64,000 bases of DNA from an uncultured Flavobacteriaceae bacterium (lineage in GTDB: Bacteria > Bacteroidota > Bacteroidia > Flavobacteriales > Flavobacteriaceae), in contig CANNAN010000015.1 of NCBI GenBank assembly GCA_947502635.1, forward strand, positions 1 to 64,000, given 5' to 3'. The notes under the pieces were generated by a model. That model was not told the DNA's origin, did not search any database, and saw only the letters and a program-made list of their open reading frames with translations. Position 1 is the stretch's first letter, and each line of letters begins with the position of its first letter. Below, piece by piece: positions 43,427 to 53,399 of the stretch. The position numbers and the translations under genes are program-made.

Positions 43427-44509
43427 TTAATTTAGTTTTTTACTCTCTTTATAATCGACCAAAAGCCCGTTAAAAATCCATTTTGCTAATGCCTTTCTAT
43501 TTTGATAATTAAGAATTCGCTTTTGGTCTTTTTTGTTTTTTATATTTCCTAATTCAATATATACCATAGGAGGGAAGGTTTTCCTTATTAAATAGAGCCC
43601 TCTTGAGCTTACCGTACCCGAATATATTCTATTAGGCTGGTATTTTGCATATTTTTCTTTGAATGACTTGTGAATGTTTTCGGCTAAACGTTTGCCACTC
43701 TTGCTATTATGGTGATGGTAAAAAAATACATCAATATTTTTTCCTTTACTTCTGCTGTCAATATGTGTAACAATTAATCTTTGGTAAGCTCCTTTATGTT
43801 TTAAGTATAAGGTGTTTACAGTTTTTGTGCGCTGTCTTAATCGCAATTTTTGACTTCTTTGAATAGGTTCATCTGGAAAATTTACCTCGTCATAATCCAC
43901 TTCAAGAATCTTTTTGTCTCTAATGCCATCATTTTTATCTTGAATAATTATATAAACTTTTGCGCCATTGGAAATGAGTATTCGTGCTAATCGCAACGTC
44001 ACATCATAGGCGTATTCATCTTCAGAAATTAATTTGTTGTTATAGGTTTCTATAGCACCTGGATCGGGACCACCATGGCCAGAAATTAAATAATAGATGG
44101 AACCATTTAAGGTGTTATTTTTCAGAAGAACATCATCATAGCCTTTGCCAAAAATCGGATTATTAACTTGCTTTATAGGCACTATGGTATCTATAGGTCT
44201 TTTTATAGTTTTTGGCTCAACTTTATTAGTAACAGAAACTGTTTCACTATTAGTAATAGTGTCTTTTGTTATAGTTGGAAGTAGGTATGTTCGGTTTTTT
44301 AGTAAACCGTTATTTTCTGTTAGGTTTTTCTTATTAAGTTTAATAAAAGCTCGGTAGTATTTTGTTGGCTCAAGGCCATTTTTTCGAAGTAAGGAATAAA
44401 CACCGTCACCACCTGTAGCGACCACTTTTCTTTGAGTATTTTGAGCAAATACAAGACTAGGTATTGTTAGATATAAAAAGATAAATAAAAGGGTTTTTAA
44501 TATTTTCAA
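43427..44509 (-). CDS. N-acetylmuramoyl-L-alanine amidase (Amidase_3)
   Basis: After a signal peptide (ILKTLLFIFLYLTIPSLVFAQ) comes a LysM-like segment (GDGVYSLLRKNGLEPTKYYRAFIKLNKKNLTENNGLLKNRTYLLP). The 360-residue protein then has an Amidase_3 domain: ISGHGGPDPGA (zinc His), EDEYAYDVTLRLARIL (zinc Glu), and VTHIDSR and FFYHHHNSKSGKRLA for the further ligand. It cleaves MurNAc-L-Ala bonds in the periplasm. PPMVYIELGNIKNKKDQ near the C-terminus carries the catalytic Glu. Confidence 0.88.
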   Translation of the reverse strand: MKILKTLLFIFLYLTIPSLVFAQNTQRKVVATGGDGVYSLLRKNGLEPTKYYRAFIKLNKKNLTENNGLLKNRTYLLPTITKDTITNSETVSVTNKVEPKTIKRPIDTIVPIKQVNNPIFGKGYDDVLLKNNTLNGSIYYLISGHGGPDPGAIETYNNKLISEDEYAYDVTLRLARILISNGAKVYIIIQDKNDGIRDKKILEVDYDEVNFPDEPIQRSQKLRLRQRTKTVNTLYLKHKGAYQRLIVTHIDSRSKGKNIDVFFYHHHNSKSGKRLAENIHKSFKEKYAKYQPNRIYSGTVSSRGLYLIRKTFPPMVYIELGNIKNKKDQKRILNYQNRKALAKWIFNGLLVDYKESKKLN

Positions 44510-44593
44510 TACCGATTAATTTTTGTGGATTACAATTTCAAAACATAGAAAAATTGTTAAATCATTTTACTAAACAACGTTATTTCTTCATTT

Positions 44594-45211
44594 TTATTTA
44601 TTGAGTGAGTCTTGACTTAAAAATACTTTCCCTAAAAATTGTTCAATACTTTCTTGATTTGCTCGAATAAGTTCAGCTCTGGCGTTTTCAATGTCATGTG
44701 GTTTTTTGTCTTGAGAGAGTTTAAATTTACCTTCCCAGTTTGTAATAGTTATTTCAAACATTTTAATATAATCCAAATAGCCTTTCATACTAGGGTTATC
44801 AGGTTCTAAAATATATTTATGTTCTGGTGCTTCCAAAAAAGCAGTCATATCTATTAACGATGTTTTTAAAGATTCCTTACTTTCAATAGCATTAACTGTG
44901 GCTTTTAAGTGAACGATTATGTAATTCCAGGTTGGTAATTGTGTAGTTGTATAAATACTTGGTGAAATATAACATTGAGGACCAGAAAATATAATAGTTA
45001 CTTCCTTACCGTCTTTTAATAACTCTGCTTGCGGATTAAACTTATCTATATGCCCAATAAGTTTTCCTTCATCATTATAAATTAAAGGTAAATGTGTAAT
45101 TAGTGGTTGATTATCTTTTACAGAAATTAATGTAGCTAAAGGGTAGGTTTTTATCACTTCAATCATGTGATTGATGTCATTATCTTGATGGTATTTTGGA
45201 GGATATTTCAA
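44594..45211 (-). CDS. FMN-binding PaiB-like protein
   Basis: The 205 residues begin MKYPPKYHQDNDINHMIEVIKTYPLATLISVKDNQPLITHLPLIY, the PaiB/FMN-binding split-barrel signature, followed by GHIDKFNPQAELLKDGKEVTIIFSGPQCYISPSIYTTTQLPTWNYIIVHLKATV. Labelled a transcriptional regulator from the B. subtilis PaiB case; it may act as a flavin enzyme instead. Single gene. Confidence 0.9.
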   Translation of the reverse strand: MKYPPKYHQDNDINHMIEVIKTYPLATLISVKDNQPLITHLPLIYNDEGKLIGHIDKFNPQAELLKDGKEVTIIFSGPQCYISPSIYTTTQLPTWNYIIVHLKATVNAIESKESLKTSLIDMTAFLEAPEHKYILEPDNPSMKGYLDYIKMFEITITNWEGKFKLSQDKKPHDIENARAELIRANQESIEQFLGKVFLSQDSLNK

Positions 45212-45369
45212 ACGAATTTTGAGTTTAGATTAAAGATTGTTAATCCATAAAATTACAATATTTATTTTCTTTTAATTTGTTCATAATAAACAAGAAAGAA
45301 ATAACTTACTTTATTAATTTTTGCTTTTCTTTATGAACGTTTAACCAAAAAAATTAAAACATTTAGTCA

Positions 45370-46068
45370 ATGCAAGAAAAACTAGCCTCATTTTCAATAA
45401 AAAACTGGTCGCAAGACGATCAGCCTCGTGAAAAATTACAGTATAAAGGTAAAGAAACATTAAGCGATGCAGAGTTGGTGGCTATTTTAATAGGTTCGGG
45501 AAATAAAGATGAAAGTGCGGTGGCTTTATGTAAACGGATTTTAGCAAGTGTAGATAATAATTTAAGTGAATTAGGTAAATTATCTATCATGGAACTTATG
45601 GTTTTTAAAGGTGTTGGTGAAGCTAAAGCGATTTCTATTGCAGCAGCTTTAGAATTAGGAAGGCGGAGAAGAGGTGAGGAGGCCTTAGAAAAAAGTAAAA
45701 TAACCTCCAGTAGATCGGTTTTTGAGCTCATGCAGCCTAGAATAGGTGAGTTGAAACATGAAGAGTTTTGGATTGTTTATTTAAATAATTCTAATAAAGT
45801 GATTCAAAAAAATCAGTTAAGTAAAGGTGGTATCACAGGTACATTGGTGGATGTACGTTTGGTATTAAAAAATGCTTTAGAGGTTGGTGCTACGGGATTA
45901 ATTCTAGCTCATAACCATCCGTCAGGAGCTTTAAAACCTAGTATGGCAGATAGACAAATTACCAATAAATTAAAAAAAGCGGCCCAAAGTATAGATATAA
46001 AGGTGCTAGATCATCTAATTATAACAGAAAAAGCATATTTTAGTTTTGCAGATGAATCACTACTGTGA
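45370..46068 (+). CDS. radC: RadC family protein (JAB domain)
   Basis: The 232 residues have an N-terminal HhH-like region (LIGSGNKDESAVALCKRIL, LMVFKGVGEAKAISIAAALELGRR) and a C-terminal JAB/MPN domain with the zinc motif HNHPSG near residue 181 and the downstream Asp. The name RadC is historical; a repair role is not well supported. A 42-codon frame overlapping its stop is discussed separately. Confidence 0.92.
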   Translation: MQEKLASFSIKNWSQDDQPREKLQYKGKETLSDAELVAILIGSGNKDESAVALCKRILASVDNNLSELGKLSIMELMVFKGVGEAKAISIAAALELGRRRRGEEALEKSKITSSRSVFELMQPRIGELKHEEFWIVYLNNSNKVIQKNQLSKGGITGTLVDVRLVLKNALEVGATGLILAHNHPSGALKPSMADRQITNKLKKAAQSIDIKVLDHLIITEKAYFSFADESLL

Positions 46069-46216
46069 AACCATCAAAAAACAAATTTTAAATTCCAAGG
46101 CTAAAATTAATGTATTGCGTTTAGAATTTGATATTTTAGAATTTATAAAAATTAATGAATCTTATAAAATTACATTTTAGACAATTTACCGTTATTGGAA
46201 ACTGTATACTAAGAAT

Positions 46217-47527
46217 ATGCTTTTAGTTTATACTCATAAAATATCACCCAGATTAAAGTATGTTTTCAAACATATTTGTACCAGAATTCTAGGTGTAAAA
46301 GTGGAATTTACTACTACAATAGAAGTCTTTATTGCTCATGATAGTTTAAAGATGTCTTATACAAAACAACAACTCGGAAATGAGTTTTTTGTTAAAAGCC
46401 ATGATATTTTATTTGAGCAGGGACTAAGTGATCTGGAAATTCATATTCATGATTGGGATCATACAAAGTGTTTCTTTTATAATGGAGATAAGAGTGCTAT
46501 GCCTTTCGATATTTTTGCAGCTTCTTTTTATTTGTTATCCCGTTATGAAGAATATTTACCACATGTAAAAGATGAATTTGGTCGTTTTACTGCGGTTGAA
46601 AGTTTAGCCTATAAACATGGATTTTTACTTCAACCAGTTGTAGATATTTGGGCATATAAATTTAAAGATGCTTTACAAGCACAATTTCCAGAATTTAAGT
46701 TTCTCGAAAGACATTATACTGTTAAACCTATTATTGATGTTCCCAGTGCTTATAATTTTAGATTAAAAGGGATTATACGAACTCTTGGAGGTATGGTGAA
46801 AGATCTATTTAGATTTAGATTTAAGAGTTTGTATACTAGGGTTATGGTTATTCTTGGCTTTAAGCATGATCCGTTTGATACTTTTAAATATATAATTAAT
46901 AGGCAAAAACATACCAAGTTTAAATTCTTATTCTTATTTCTAATAGGTGATTATTCTACGTACGACAAAGGTATTAACCCTAATAAAAAGAAATTTGTAT
47001 CGCTTATAAAGCATATTGCAGATTATTGTATTGTAGGCTTAAAAGCATCGTATTTTGCTATAGATGATATATTAATTTTGAAGAAAGAAAAATTACGGAT
47101 GGAAGCTATTTTGAATACTGTGTTAAGAGCCTCCAGGCACTCTTTTTCAAGACTTAATTTACCAGAATCGTATAGAAATCTTATAGAATTAGAAATTCAG
47201 GAAGATTATACCATGGGGTATATAAATCATATAGGTTTTAGAGCAGGATCTTGCACACCTTTCTTGTTTTACGATTTAGATTATGAAGTGCAAACACCAT
47301 TAAAAATATACCCATATCATCTTATGGATCATGCGTTATTAAAAACATACTCTTTGTTGGATAAAAAGAAAGTTTTAAACGAGGTTATTCATCAGGTAAA
47401 ACAAGTAAATGGTGAATTTATTCCAATATTTCATAATTATACTTTTAGTGCTGAAAAACAATGGGATGGATTTAAAGAATTATTTAACATTATTTTAGAA
47501 TCTGCAAATGAAACAAATGAGAATTGA
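46217..47527 (+). CDS. polysaccharide deacetylase-like protein
   Basis: The 436 residues start LVYTHKISPRLKYVFKHICTRILGVKVEFTTTIEVFIAHDSLKMSYTKQQLG. IHIHDWDHTKCFF and LLSRYEEYLP follow. This is the layout of a Flavobacteriaceae family assigned to the NodB fold, but the metal motifs are degenerate: only HIGFRAGSCTPFLFYDL near residue 337 resembles NodB motif 3. It may be inactive or act on an unusual substrate. It overlaps the phosphatase gene by up to 20 bases. Confidence 0.6.
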   Translation: MLLVYTHKISPRLKYVFKHICTRILGVKVEFTTTIEVFIAHDSLKMSYTKQQLGNEFFVKSHDILFEQGLSDLEIHIHDWDHTKCFFYNGDKSAMPFDIFAASFYLLSRYEEYLPHVKDEFGRFTAVESLAYKHGFLLQPVVDIWAYKFKDALQAQFPEFKFLERHYTVKPIIDVPSAYNFRLKGIIRTLGGMVKDLFRFRFKSLYTRVMVILGFKHDPFDTFKYIINRQKHTKFKFLFLFLIGDYSTYDKGINPNKKKFVSLIKHIADYCIVGLKASYFAIDDILILKKEKLRMEAILNTVLRASRHSFSRLNLPESYRNLIELEIQEDYTMGYINHIGFRAGSCTPFLFYDLDYEVQTPLKIYPYHLMDHALLKTYSLLDKKKVLNEVIHQVKQVNGEFIPIFHNYTFSAEKQWDGFKELFNIILESANETNEN

Positions 47528-48206
47528 AGGTATTACAGATGTGTTTTTCGATTTAGATCATACATTATGGGATTTTGATAAAAACTCCGCATTAGCATTT
47601 GATCGGATATTAAAACTAAATAAGATCGCTGTTGATGTAAACGATTTCTTATATCATTATGTGCCTATAAACTTAAAGTATTGGAAGCTATATCGAGAAG
47701 AGAAAATAGAAAAACAAGCCTTACGTTTAGGAAGATTAAATGAAGCTTTTTCTGCAATTGGTTATCAGATTGAAGAATCTATGGTTGATAAGTTATCAGA
47801 TGATTATATCACACATTTAACAGCATTTAATTATCTGTTCGAAAATACATTTGAGATTCTGGATTATTTAAATATCAATTATAATTTGCATATCATTACT
47901 AATGGATTCGATGAAGTACAACATAAAAAACTAATTCAATCTAATATTAATAAATACTTTAAAACGGTCACTAATTCAGAAATGGTCGGAGTAAAAAAAC
48001 CCAATCCGAAAATTTTCAATTTCGCTTTAAATCTAGCGAATTCCAGCAGCAGTCAAAGTGTTATGATAGGCGATAGTTATGAAGCTGATATACTTGGAGC
48101 AAAAAACATTGGTATGGAGGTTATCTTTTTTGATATTAATGATACAATAATTGACAATGATATTAAGAGAATTAACAATTTGATTCAGTTAAAGAAATAT
48201 TTATGA
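47508..48206 (+). CDS. YjjG-type HAD nucleotidase
   Basis: The 232 residues have the HAD nucleophile DLDHTLWDF near residue 17, HIITNGFDEVQHKKL (motif II) near 125, and VKKPNPKIF and MIGDSYEADILGAK as motifs III/IV. YjjG-like enzymes dephosphorylate non-canonical pyrimidine nucleotides. A second Met at 47517 would shorten the overlap with the preceding gene. Likely cotranscribed with it. Confidence 0.85.
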   Translation: MKQMRIEGITDVFFDLDHTLWDFDKNSALAFDRILKLNKIAVDVNDFLYHYVPINLKYWKLYREEKIEKQALRLGRLNEAFSAIGYQIEESMVDKLSDDYITHLTAFNYLFENTFEILDYLNINYNLHIITNGFDEVQHKKLIQSNINKYFKTVTNSEMVGVKKPNPKIFNFALNLANSSSSQSVMIGDSYEADILGAKNIGMEVIFFDINDTIIDNDIKRINNLIQLKKYL

Positions 48207-48251
48207 TGCACTAATTTTTTTATTTTCACGTTTTGTCCCTATACCTACTTT

Positions 48252-48815
48252 ATGCAAAAACATATAATAAAATATTCGTTTTTAATCATTATAGCATGTC
48301 TAAGTCTTTTTTCCTGTGTAAAGGAAGTTGATTTTGATCAAGCTGATGATATTGAAATTTCCCCTGTTATGGAATCTAGCCTCATTTTTTTTGAAGGACA
48401 GGCTAATAACTTTTTATTAAACGGTACCGAAATAATCTCTATTAAAGATTCTTTGTCTATTAATTTTTTTAACAGTGAATTTATAGTTGATAACCTTATA
48501 AAAGCAGATTTTGAATTTGAAGCTATAAATTCAATAAACAAAGAGTTTCAAATACATGTTGATCTTATTGATGATGCAGAACAACTATTGTATACATTTA
48601 TGGTGCCAGCTTTGCCATCAACAGATGGTAGTGATTTTATATCAACTCCTAAAGAAGAATTTGAAGGCGATAAATTAGAAGCTTTAAAAAAGACTTCGAA
48701 AATAGTATTTACCCTAAGTTTACTGCCTGGTGAAATTATTAATGAAACGACGCTAGGTAGAATACAATTAAAATCTAAGGCTGTTTTTTATTTCAATATA
48801 GGTGATAAGGGATGA
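48252..48815 (+). CDS. lipoprotein, first gene of an envelope triad
   Basis: The 187 residues begin with a lipoprotein signal (KYSFLIIIACLSLFSCVKEVDFDQADD), with acidic residues a few positions after the Cys as in surface-export signals. The rest is a beta-rich domain with no name I recognise (SLIFFEGQANNFLLNGTEIISIKDSLSINFFNSEFIVDNLIKADFEFEAINSI). Its stop overlaps the next gene by four bases (ATGA). Confidence 0.7.
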   Translation: MQKHIIKYSFLIIIACLSLFSCVKEVDFDQADDIEISPVMESSLIFFEGQANNFLLNGTEIISIKDSLSINFFNSEFIVDNLIKADFEFEAINSINKEFQIHVDLIDDAEQLLYTFMVPALPSTDGSDFISTPKEEFEGDKLEALKKTSKIVFTLSLLPGEIINETTLGRIQLKSKAVFYFNIGDKG

Positions 48816-50227
48816 AGTTTTTAATTTTGTTTTTAACAGTTGCTTCATACTGTTCGTCATTTTCACAGAATAAGCAAGTACTTTATGGGTTTTCAGATAT
48901 ACCGCAGTCTTTATTACTTAACCCTGGTGGCAAGATAAAGAACGATTGGTATTTTGGAATTCCCTTATTATCACATATTCATGTTAACGTCGGGATAACA
49001 GGAAGTACTGTTTATGATATTTTTGCTAATGATGGTATTGATTTTAACACCAAGCTTCAAAATGCTGTTTATGGGATGAGTTCTAATGATTTTTTTAGTG
49101 TGAATCAGCAATTAGAAATTTTTTCTGGTGGATTCTCTTTTGGAAGTTCTTACGAAAAAAATGAATATCTAAGTTTTGGTTTATATCAGGAATTAGATTT
49201 TATAGCTTATTTTCCAAAAGATTTTGCGGTTTTAGCCCTGGAAGGTAACCAAAATAATATCAACAGACCTTTTAGAGCAAATCAAATTAGTGTAGCGGCT
49301 GAGGCGATTTCTGTATTACATCTTGGATATAATAAAAGCGTAAATGACAATTTTACTTTTGGAGTTAGAGGAAAAATATATTCAAGTATTGCAAATGTAA
49401 ATTCTACAAAAAATGAAGGTCGTTTTATAACGGTACCTGGCCGAAATAATTTTTATGATCATATCTTTAATTTAGATTTAGAAGCAAGGACTTCTGGAAT
49501 AGCTAGTTTGACAGATGATGGATCTGATTCTAAATCTGTAGTTAGAGATTTAAAAAAACGTATTTTATTTGGTGGAAATCTAGGGTTGGGATTTGATATA
49601 GGTTTCACGCAGCAACTAAATAAACAGTGGAGCCTTGATGCAAGTTTATTGGATGTTGGTTTTATTAGGCATACAAAAGATATTGAAAATTACAAGATAG
49701 AAGGTGATTTTGTGTTTGAAGGTGTAAACCCTATTTTTCCAGATTTAGAAAATGGCCAGACAGCAGACGACTATTGGAACGAAATTGAAGATGATTTTGA
49801 AGATATATTTGAGTTGGATACTACTGCAACGAAGTATACAACCTGGCGTCCTATAAAACTTAATACATCATTAAATTACGCTTTTGGAAAGAAAAAAATT
49901 GAAGCATGTAATTGTACGGGAGAAGAAGATGGTTACTTAAATAGTACAGGTTTACAATTATTTGCTATGAGTAGACCTAAGCGCCCTTTATTAGCATTGA
50001 CAGCATATTATTACAGGCGGTTATTTAATGGGTTACAAGTTAAAACGACATATACTATAGACTCTTATTCTCCTTATAATATAGGTTTAGGCATGTCTGC
50101 TAACTTAGGAAATTTAAACTTTTATGTTATGGCAGACAATTTTTTAGAATTTAAAAACATATATAATGCACAAAGTGTATCTTTACAATTAGGATTTAAC
50201 TATATATTTAATAAAAATGAAGATTAA
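48812..50227 (+). CDS. DUF5723 outer-membrane protein
   Basis: A signal peptide (FLILFLTVASYCSSFSQ) is followed by alternating-hydrophobicity strands typical of a beta-barrel (WYFGIPLLSHIHVNVGITGSTVYDIF, FGSSYEKNEYLSFGLYQELDFIAYF, LKLNTSLNYAFGK, LNFYVMADNFLEFKN) with a C-terminal FNYIF strand. DUF5723 is found in many Bacteroidota outer membranes; function not established. It is coupled to the lipoprotein ahead (ATGA overlap) and to the next gene (11-base overlap). Confidence 0.8.
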   Translation: MKFLILFLTVASYCSSFSQNKQVLYGFSDIPQSLLLNPGGKIKNDWYFGIPLLSHIHVNVGITGSTVYDIFANDGIDFNTKLQNAVYGMSSNDFFSVNQQLEIFSGGFSFGSSYEKNEYLSFGLYQELDFIAYFPKDFAVLALEGNQNNINRPFRANQISVAAEAISVLHLGYNKSVNDNFTFGVRGKIYSSIANVNSTKNEGRFITVPGRNNFYDHIFNLDLEARTSGIASLTDDGSDSKSVVRDLKKRILFGGNLGLGFDIGFTQQLNKQWSLDASLLDVGFIRHTKDIENYKIEGDFVFEGVNPIFPDLENGQTADDYWNEIEDDFEDIFELDTTATKYTTWRPIKLNTSLNYAFGKKKIEACNCTGEEDGYLNSTGLQLFAMSRPKRPLLALTAYYYRRLFNGLQVKTTYTIDSYSPYNIGLGMSANLGNLNFYVMADNFLEFKNIYNAQSVSLQLGFNYIFNKNED

Positions 50228-51077
50228 GATTTTTTCTGCTATTATAGCCTGTTTTATTGTTACGACTGTTTTTTCACAATCTAATTTAAGCGATTATAAA
50301 TATGTTATCGTTCCTAATAAGTTTGATTTTTTAAAGGAGAAAGATCAATATCAATTAAATTCTTTAGCACAATTTTTATTTAATAAATATGGGTTTGAGG
50401 CTTTGATGGAGGGAGGCGATTATCCTGAAGATTTAATTAGAAATAGATGTTTAGCATTAAGGTCTGATGTAATGAAGGGAGCAGGAATGTTTAAAACTAA
50501 GTTAACAGTAGAACTTAAAGATTGTAATGATCGGTTAGTATATACCTCTGAACTAGGAGAAAGTAGAGAGAAAGATTACGCTAAGGCTTATGTAGAAGCC
50601 CTAAGAGCTTCTTTTAAATCTATAGAAGCCCTAAATTATAAATATAAACCTAACGAAAATATAACGGCTTTACAAACTACTAAAAATTCAGAAGAAAAGA
50701 ATGAAGTAGCACAAGAAATTCAGGAATTGAAACAAGAGATTCAAAATCTTAAAAAAGAAAAAGAGGCAGAAATAGCAACTGAAAAACCAACAGGGGCAAT
50801 AGTAGCCGTAGTACCAACAATTAAAAAAGAAACTAGAATAGAAACAGGAGTGAAAGAAGTACTTTCTAAAGTATTATATGCTCAGGAAATTGAAAATGGG
50901 TTTCAATTGGTGGATAGTTCTCCTAGAGTAGTTTATAGAATCAAACAAACGAAGCTTGATAATGTTTTTTTAGTAGAAAATAAGAGTGCTATTATTTATA
51001 ACAAAGGCGATGAATGGGTTTTGGAATATTATGCTAATAATGTTTTAAAACAAGATGTGTTGAATATTAAATTTTAG
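50217..51077 (+). CDS. exported protein with central coiled coil
   Basis: The signal peptide (KIFSAIIACFIVTTVFSQ) precedes a first domain (residues 20-145: YKYVIVPNKFDFLKEKDQYQLNSLAQFLFNKYGFEALMEGGDYPEDLIRNRCLALRSDV). A charged helix near 163-190 (VAQEIQELKQEIQNLKKEKEAE) is likely a coiled coil. A C-terminal beta-domain ends NVLKQDVLNIKF. Unknown family. Overlaps the DUF5723 gene by 11 bases, so the three form one translational unit. Confidence 0.7.
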   Translation: MKIKIFSAIIACFIVTTVFSQSNLSDYKYVIVPNKFDFLKEKDQYQLNSLAQFLFNKYGFEALMEGGDYPEDLIRNRCLALRSDVMKGAGMFKTKLTVELKDCNDRLVYTSELGESREKDYAKAYVEALRASFKSIEALNYKYKPNENITALQTTKNSEEKNEVAQEIQELKQEIQNLKKEKEAEIATEKPTGAIVAVVPTIKKETRIETGVKEVLSKVLYAQEIENGFQLVDSSPRVVYRIKQTKLDNVFLVENKSAIIYNKGDEWVLEYYANNVLKQDVLNIKF

Positions 51078-51121
51078 CTGTTTAATATGGTTCTAGCTAA
51101 TACTAGTAGAAAGAGGCTGGT

Positions 51122-52399
51122 TTAGTACCCATATTTATCTTTCCAACGTTGTTTTAAAAATTCTTTATGAGCATTCTCACGTGCATTATTTCCTGGTTCG
51201 TAAAATGTCGTATTTTTAATTTCATCTGGTAAAAATTCTTGATTAGCAAAGTTGAGGTCATAATTATGTGCATATTTATAATTATCACCATATCCCAATT
51301 CTTTCATCAATTTGGTTGGCGCATTTCTGATTTCTAAAGGGACAGACAAGTTTCCAGTTTCTTTAACCAATTGTTGAGCTTTGCCAATAGCTTTATAAGC
51401 CGCATTACTTTTAGGCGAACATGCTAAATAAGTAGCACACTGACTTAATATAATTCTGGATTCAGGGTAGCCAATGGTAGAAACTGCTTGAAATGTGTTA
51501 TTTGCTATCACTAAGGCGGTTGGATTTGCATTACCTATGTCTTCACTGGCTGAAATAAGTAGCCTTCGTGCTATAAATTTTACGTCCTCACCACCTTCTA
51601 CCATACGTGCTAACCAATATACGGCAGCATTTGGATCACTTCCACGGATCGATTTTATAAATGCCGAAATAATATCATAATGTTGTTCGCCTGTTTTATC
51701 GTAATGAACTGTATTGTTTTGAATTCTTTCCAAAACGGATGCATCAGTAATCGTTATTTTATTAGAGTCATAAGAATTCACAATAAGTTCAAAGATATTA
51801 AGTAGTTTTCTGCCATCACCACCAGAAAGCCTTATAAGAGCATTAGTTTCTTTTAACTTAATTGTTTTTTTTGATATATATTCATCTTGATCTATTGCGC
51901 GTTTTAAAAGGGTTTCTAAATCGGTTTTATTAAATGCATTTAAAATATAAACCTGACAACGAGACAAAAGTGCAGAAATGACCTCAAAACTAGGGTTTTC
52001 AGTTGTGGCACCAATTAATGTAATCCAGCCTTTTTCTACAGCTTGTAAAAGAGAATCTTGTTGCGACTTACTAAACCTATGAATTTCGTCAATAAACAAA
52101 ATAGGGTTTTTTGTAGTAAACAACCCACCGCTCTGTTTAGCTTTATCAATAACATCCCGAATGTCTTTAACACCCGAATTTATGGCACTAAGCGTATAGA
52201 AGGGTCTGCCTGATTCTGCGGCAATAATATTAGCGAGCGTTGTTTTTCCTGTTCCTGGAGGTCCCCAAAAAATCATTGAAGGAATTAAGCCTTGTTTTAT
52301 ATGCTGAGTTAAGCTTCCTTGTTTACCAACTAAGTGATTCTGACTCACATAGTCATTTAGGGTTTTTGGTCTTAAACGTTCAGCTAAAGGTTCATTCAT
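51122..52399 (-). CDS. rarA: replication-associated recombination ATPase RarA/MgsA
   Basis: The 425 residues carry Walker [12 protein letters not shown] (46-54), Walker [19 protein letters not shown] near residue 101 and the sensor TTENPSFEV. The C-terminal tetramer-like part contains [28 protein letters not shown]. RarA acts at stalled forks with SSB. Confidence 0.95.
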   Translation of the reverse strand: MNEPLAERLRPKTLNDYVSQNHLVGKQGSLTQHIKQGLIPSMIFWGPPGTGKTTLANIIAAESGRPFYTLSAINSGVKDIRDVIDKAKQSGGLFTTKNPILFIDEIHRFSKSQQDSLLQAVEKGWITLIGATTENPSFEVISALLSRCQVYILNAFNKTDLETLLKRAIDQDEYISKKTIKLKETNALIRLSGGDGRKLLNIFELIVNSYDSNKITITDASVLERIQNNTVHYDKTGEQHYDIISAFIKSIRGSDPNAAVYWLARMVEGGEDVKFIARRLLISASEDIGNANPTALVIANNTFQAVSTIGYPESRIILSQCATYLACSPKSNAAYKAIGKAQQLVKETGNLSVPLEIRNAPTKLMKELGYGDNYKYAHNYDLNFANQEFLPDEIKNTTFYEPGNNARENAHKEFLKQRWKDKYGY

Positions 52400-52646
52400 A
52401 ATGTAAAATTAAAGTATTTTTTTAAGATTTTTTATGTGTCTCATAATTTACTTTAGAATCTTACTTTCTAGATGTTGTCTTTTTATGTTGAATAAATTTT
52501 GTAATCAAAAAGAACATTCCAGTAAATAAAGGATAGGTTTGGTGTAAAGAGAGTTTTGGAAAGTAGATTTAATCACATATGCATGCTTTATCTGACATTT
52601 TAGCATTAAAATAGAACTTGGTTAACTATTTGCTATCTTTATTAAT

Positions 52647-53375
52647 ATGCAACAGAGAGATCATTTTAAATTCTCAACAGGGGTTATAATATACCCTGTA
52701 TTTTTTGTGCTAACCATTTGGTTGGTCTTTTGGTTTGAAGTACGCTTTGGTTTTAATTTTAGCAAGTATGGAGTTTATCCTCAAACTTTAAAAGGATTAA
52801 GAGGTGTTGTATTAAGCCCTTTTCTTCATGGAGATATAAAGCATATTTACCATAATACGATTCCGTTATTTGTGCTTTCTATGGCTTTGTTTTATTTCTA
52901 TAAGCCTATTGCCTGGAAAGTTATACTATTCGGAATTTTATTTTCAGGATTTTTTACCTGGTGTATTGGAAGGCCATCCTATCATATTGGAGCAAGTGGA
53001 CTTATTTATGTTTTAGTAAGTTTCACCTTTTTTAAAGGTGTGTTTGCTAAACACTATAGACTTATAGCACTATCGTTATTGATAATTTTCCTTTATGGAA
53101 GTATGATATGGTATGCGATACCTGTAAAAGAAGGCATATCATGGGAAGGACATTTGTCTGGTTTAGTTACAGGTTTATTATTTGCACTTTTTTTTAGGAA
53201 AGAGATTGCAAAACCCAAAAAGTATGCTTGGGAACAAGAAAATTATAATGAAGATGAAGATCCGTTTTTAAAACATTTTGATAAAGATGGAAACTTTATT
53301 GAATATATTGAGCCAGAGCAGGAGGAAACAAAGATTAATTATATTTATAAAGAAGAATCAAAAGATCTCAATTAG
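52647..53375 (+). CDS. rhomboid intramembrane serine protease
   Basis: The 242-residue protein has six hydrophobic helices. The catalytic Ser117 is in HIGASGLIY and His169 in WEGHLSG, the rhomboid dyad; HGDIKHIYHNTIPLF near 61-75 is the conserved first loop region. A charged C-terminal tail (from about 190) lies in the cytoplasm. It cuts transmembrane substrates; none can be named. Possible -7 element TATCTTTA at 52634-52641. Confidence 0.9.
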   Translation: MQQRDHFKFSTGVIIYPVFFVLTIWLVFWFEVRFGFNFSKYGVYPQTLKGLRGVVLSPFLHGDIKHIYHNTIPLFVLSMALFYFYKPIAWKVILFGILFSGFFTWCIGRPSYHIGASGLIYVLVSFTFFKGVFAKHYRLIALSLLIIFLYGSMIWYAIPVKEGISWEGHLSGLVTGLLFALFFRKEIAKPKKYAWEQENYNEDEDPFLKHFDKDGNFIEYIEPEQEETKINYIYKEESKDLN

Positions 53376-53399
53376 ACATTGAAATAAACTCTAGATTAG

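Noticed and set aside
46052-46180. 42-codon frame overlapping the radC stop
   Set aside because: It starts inside radC, has no recognisable domain and lies in AT-rich DNA where such frames are common. A real small protein cannot be excluded but there is no positive support.
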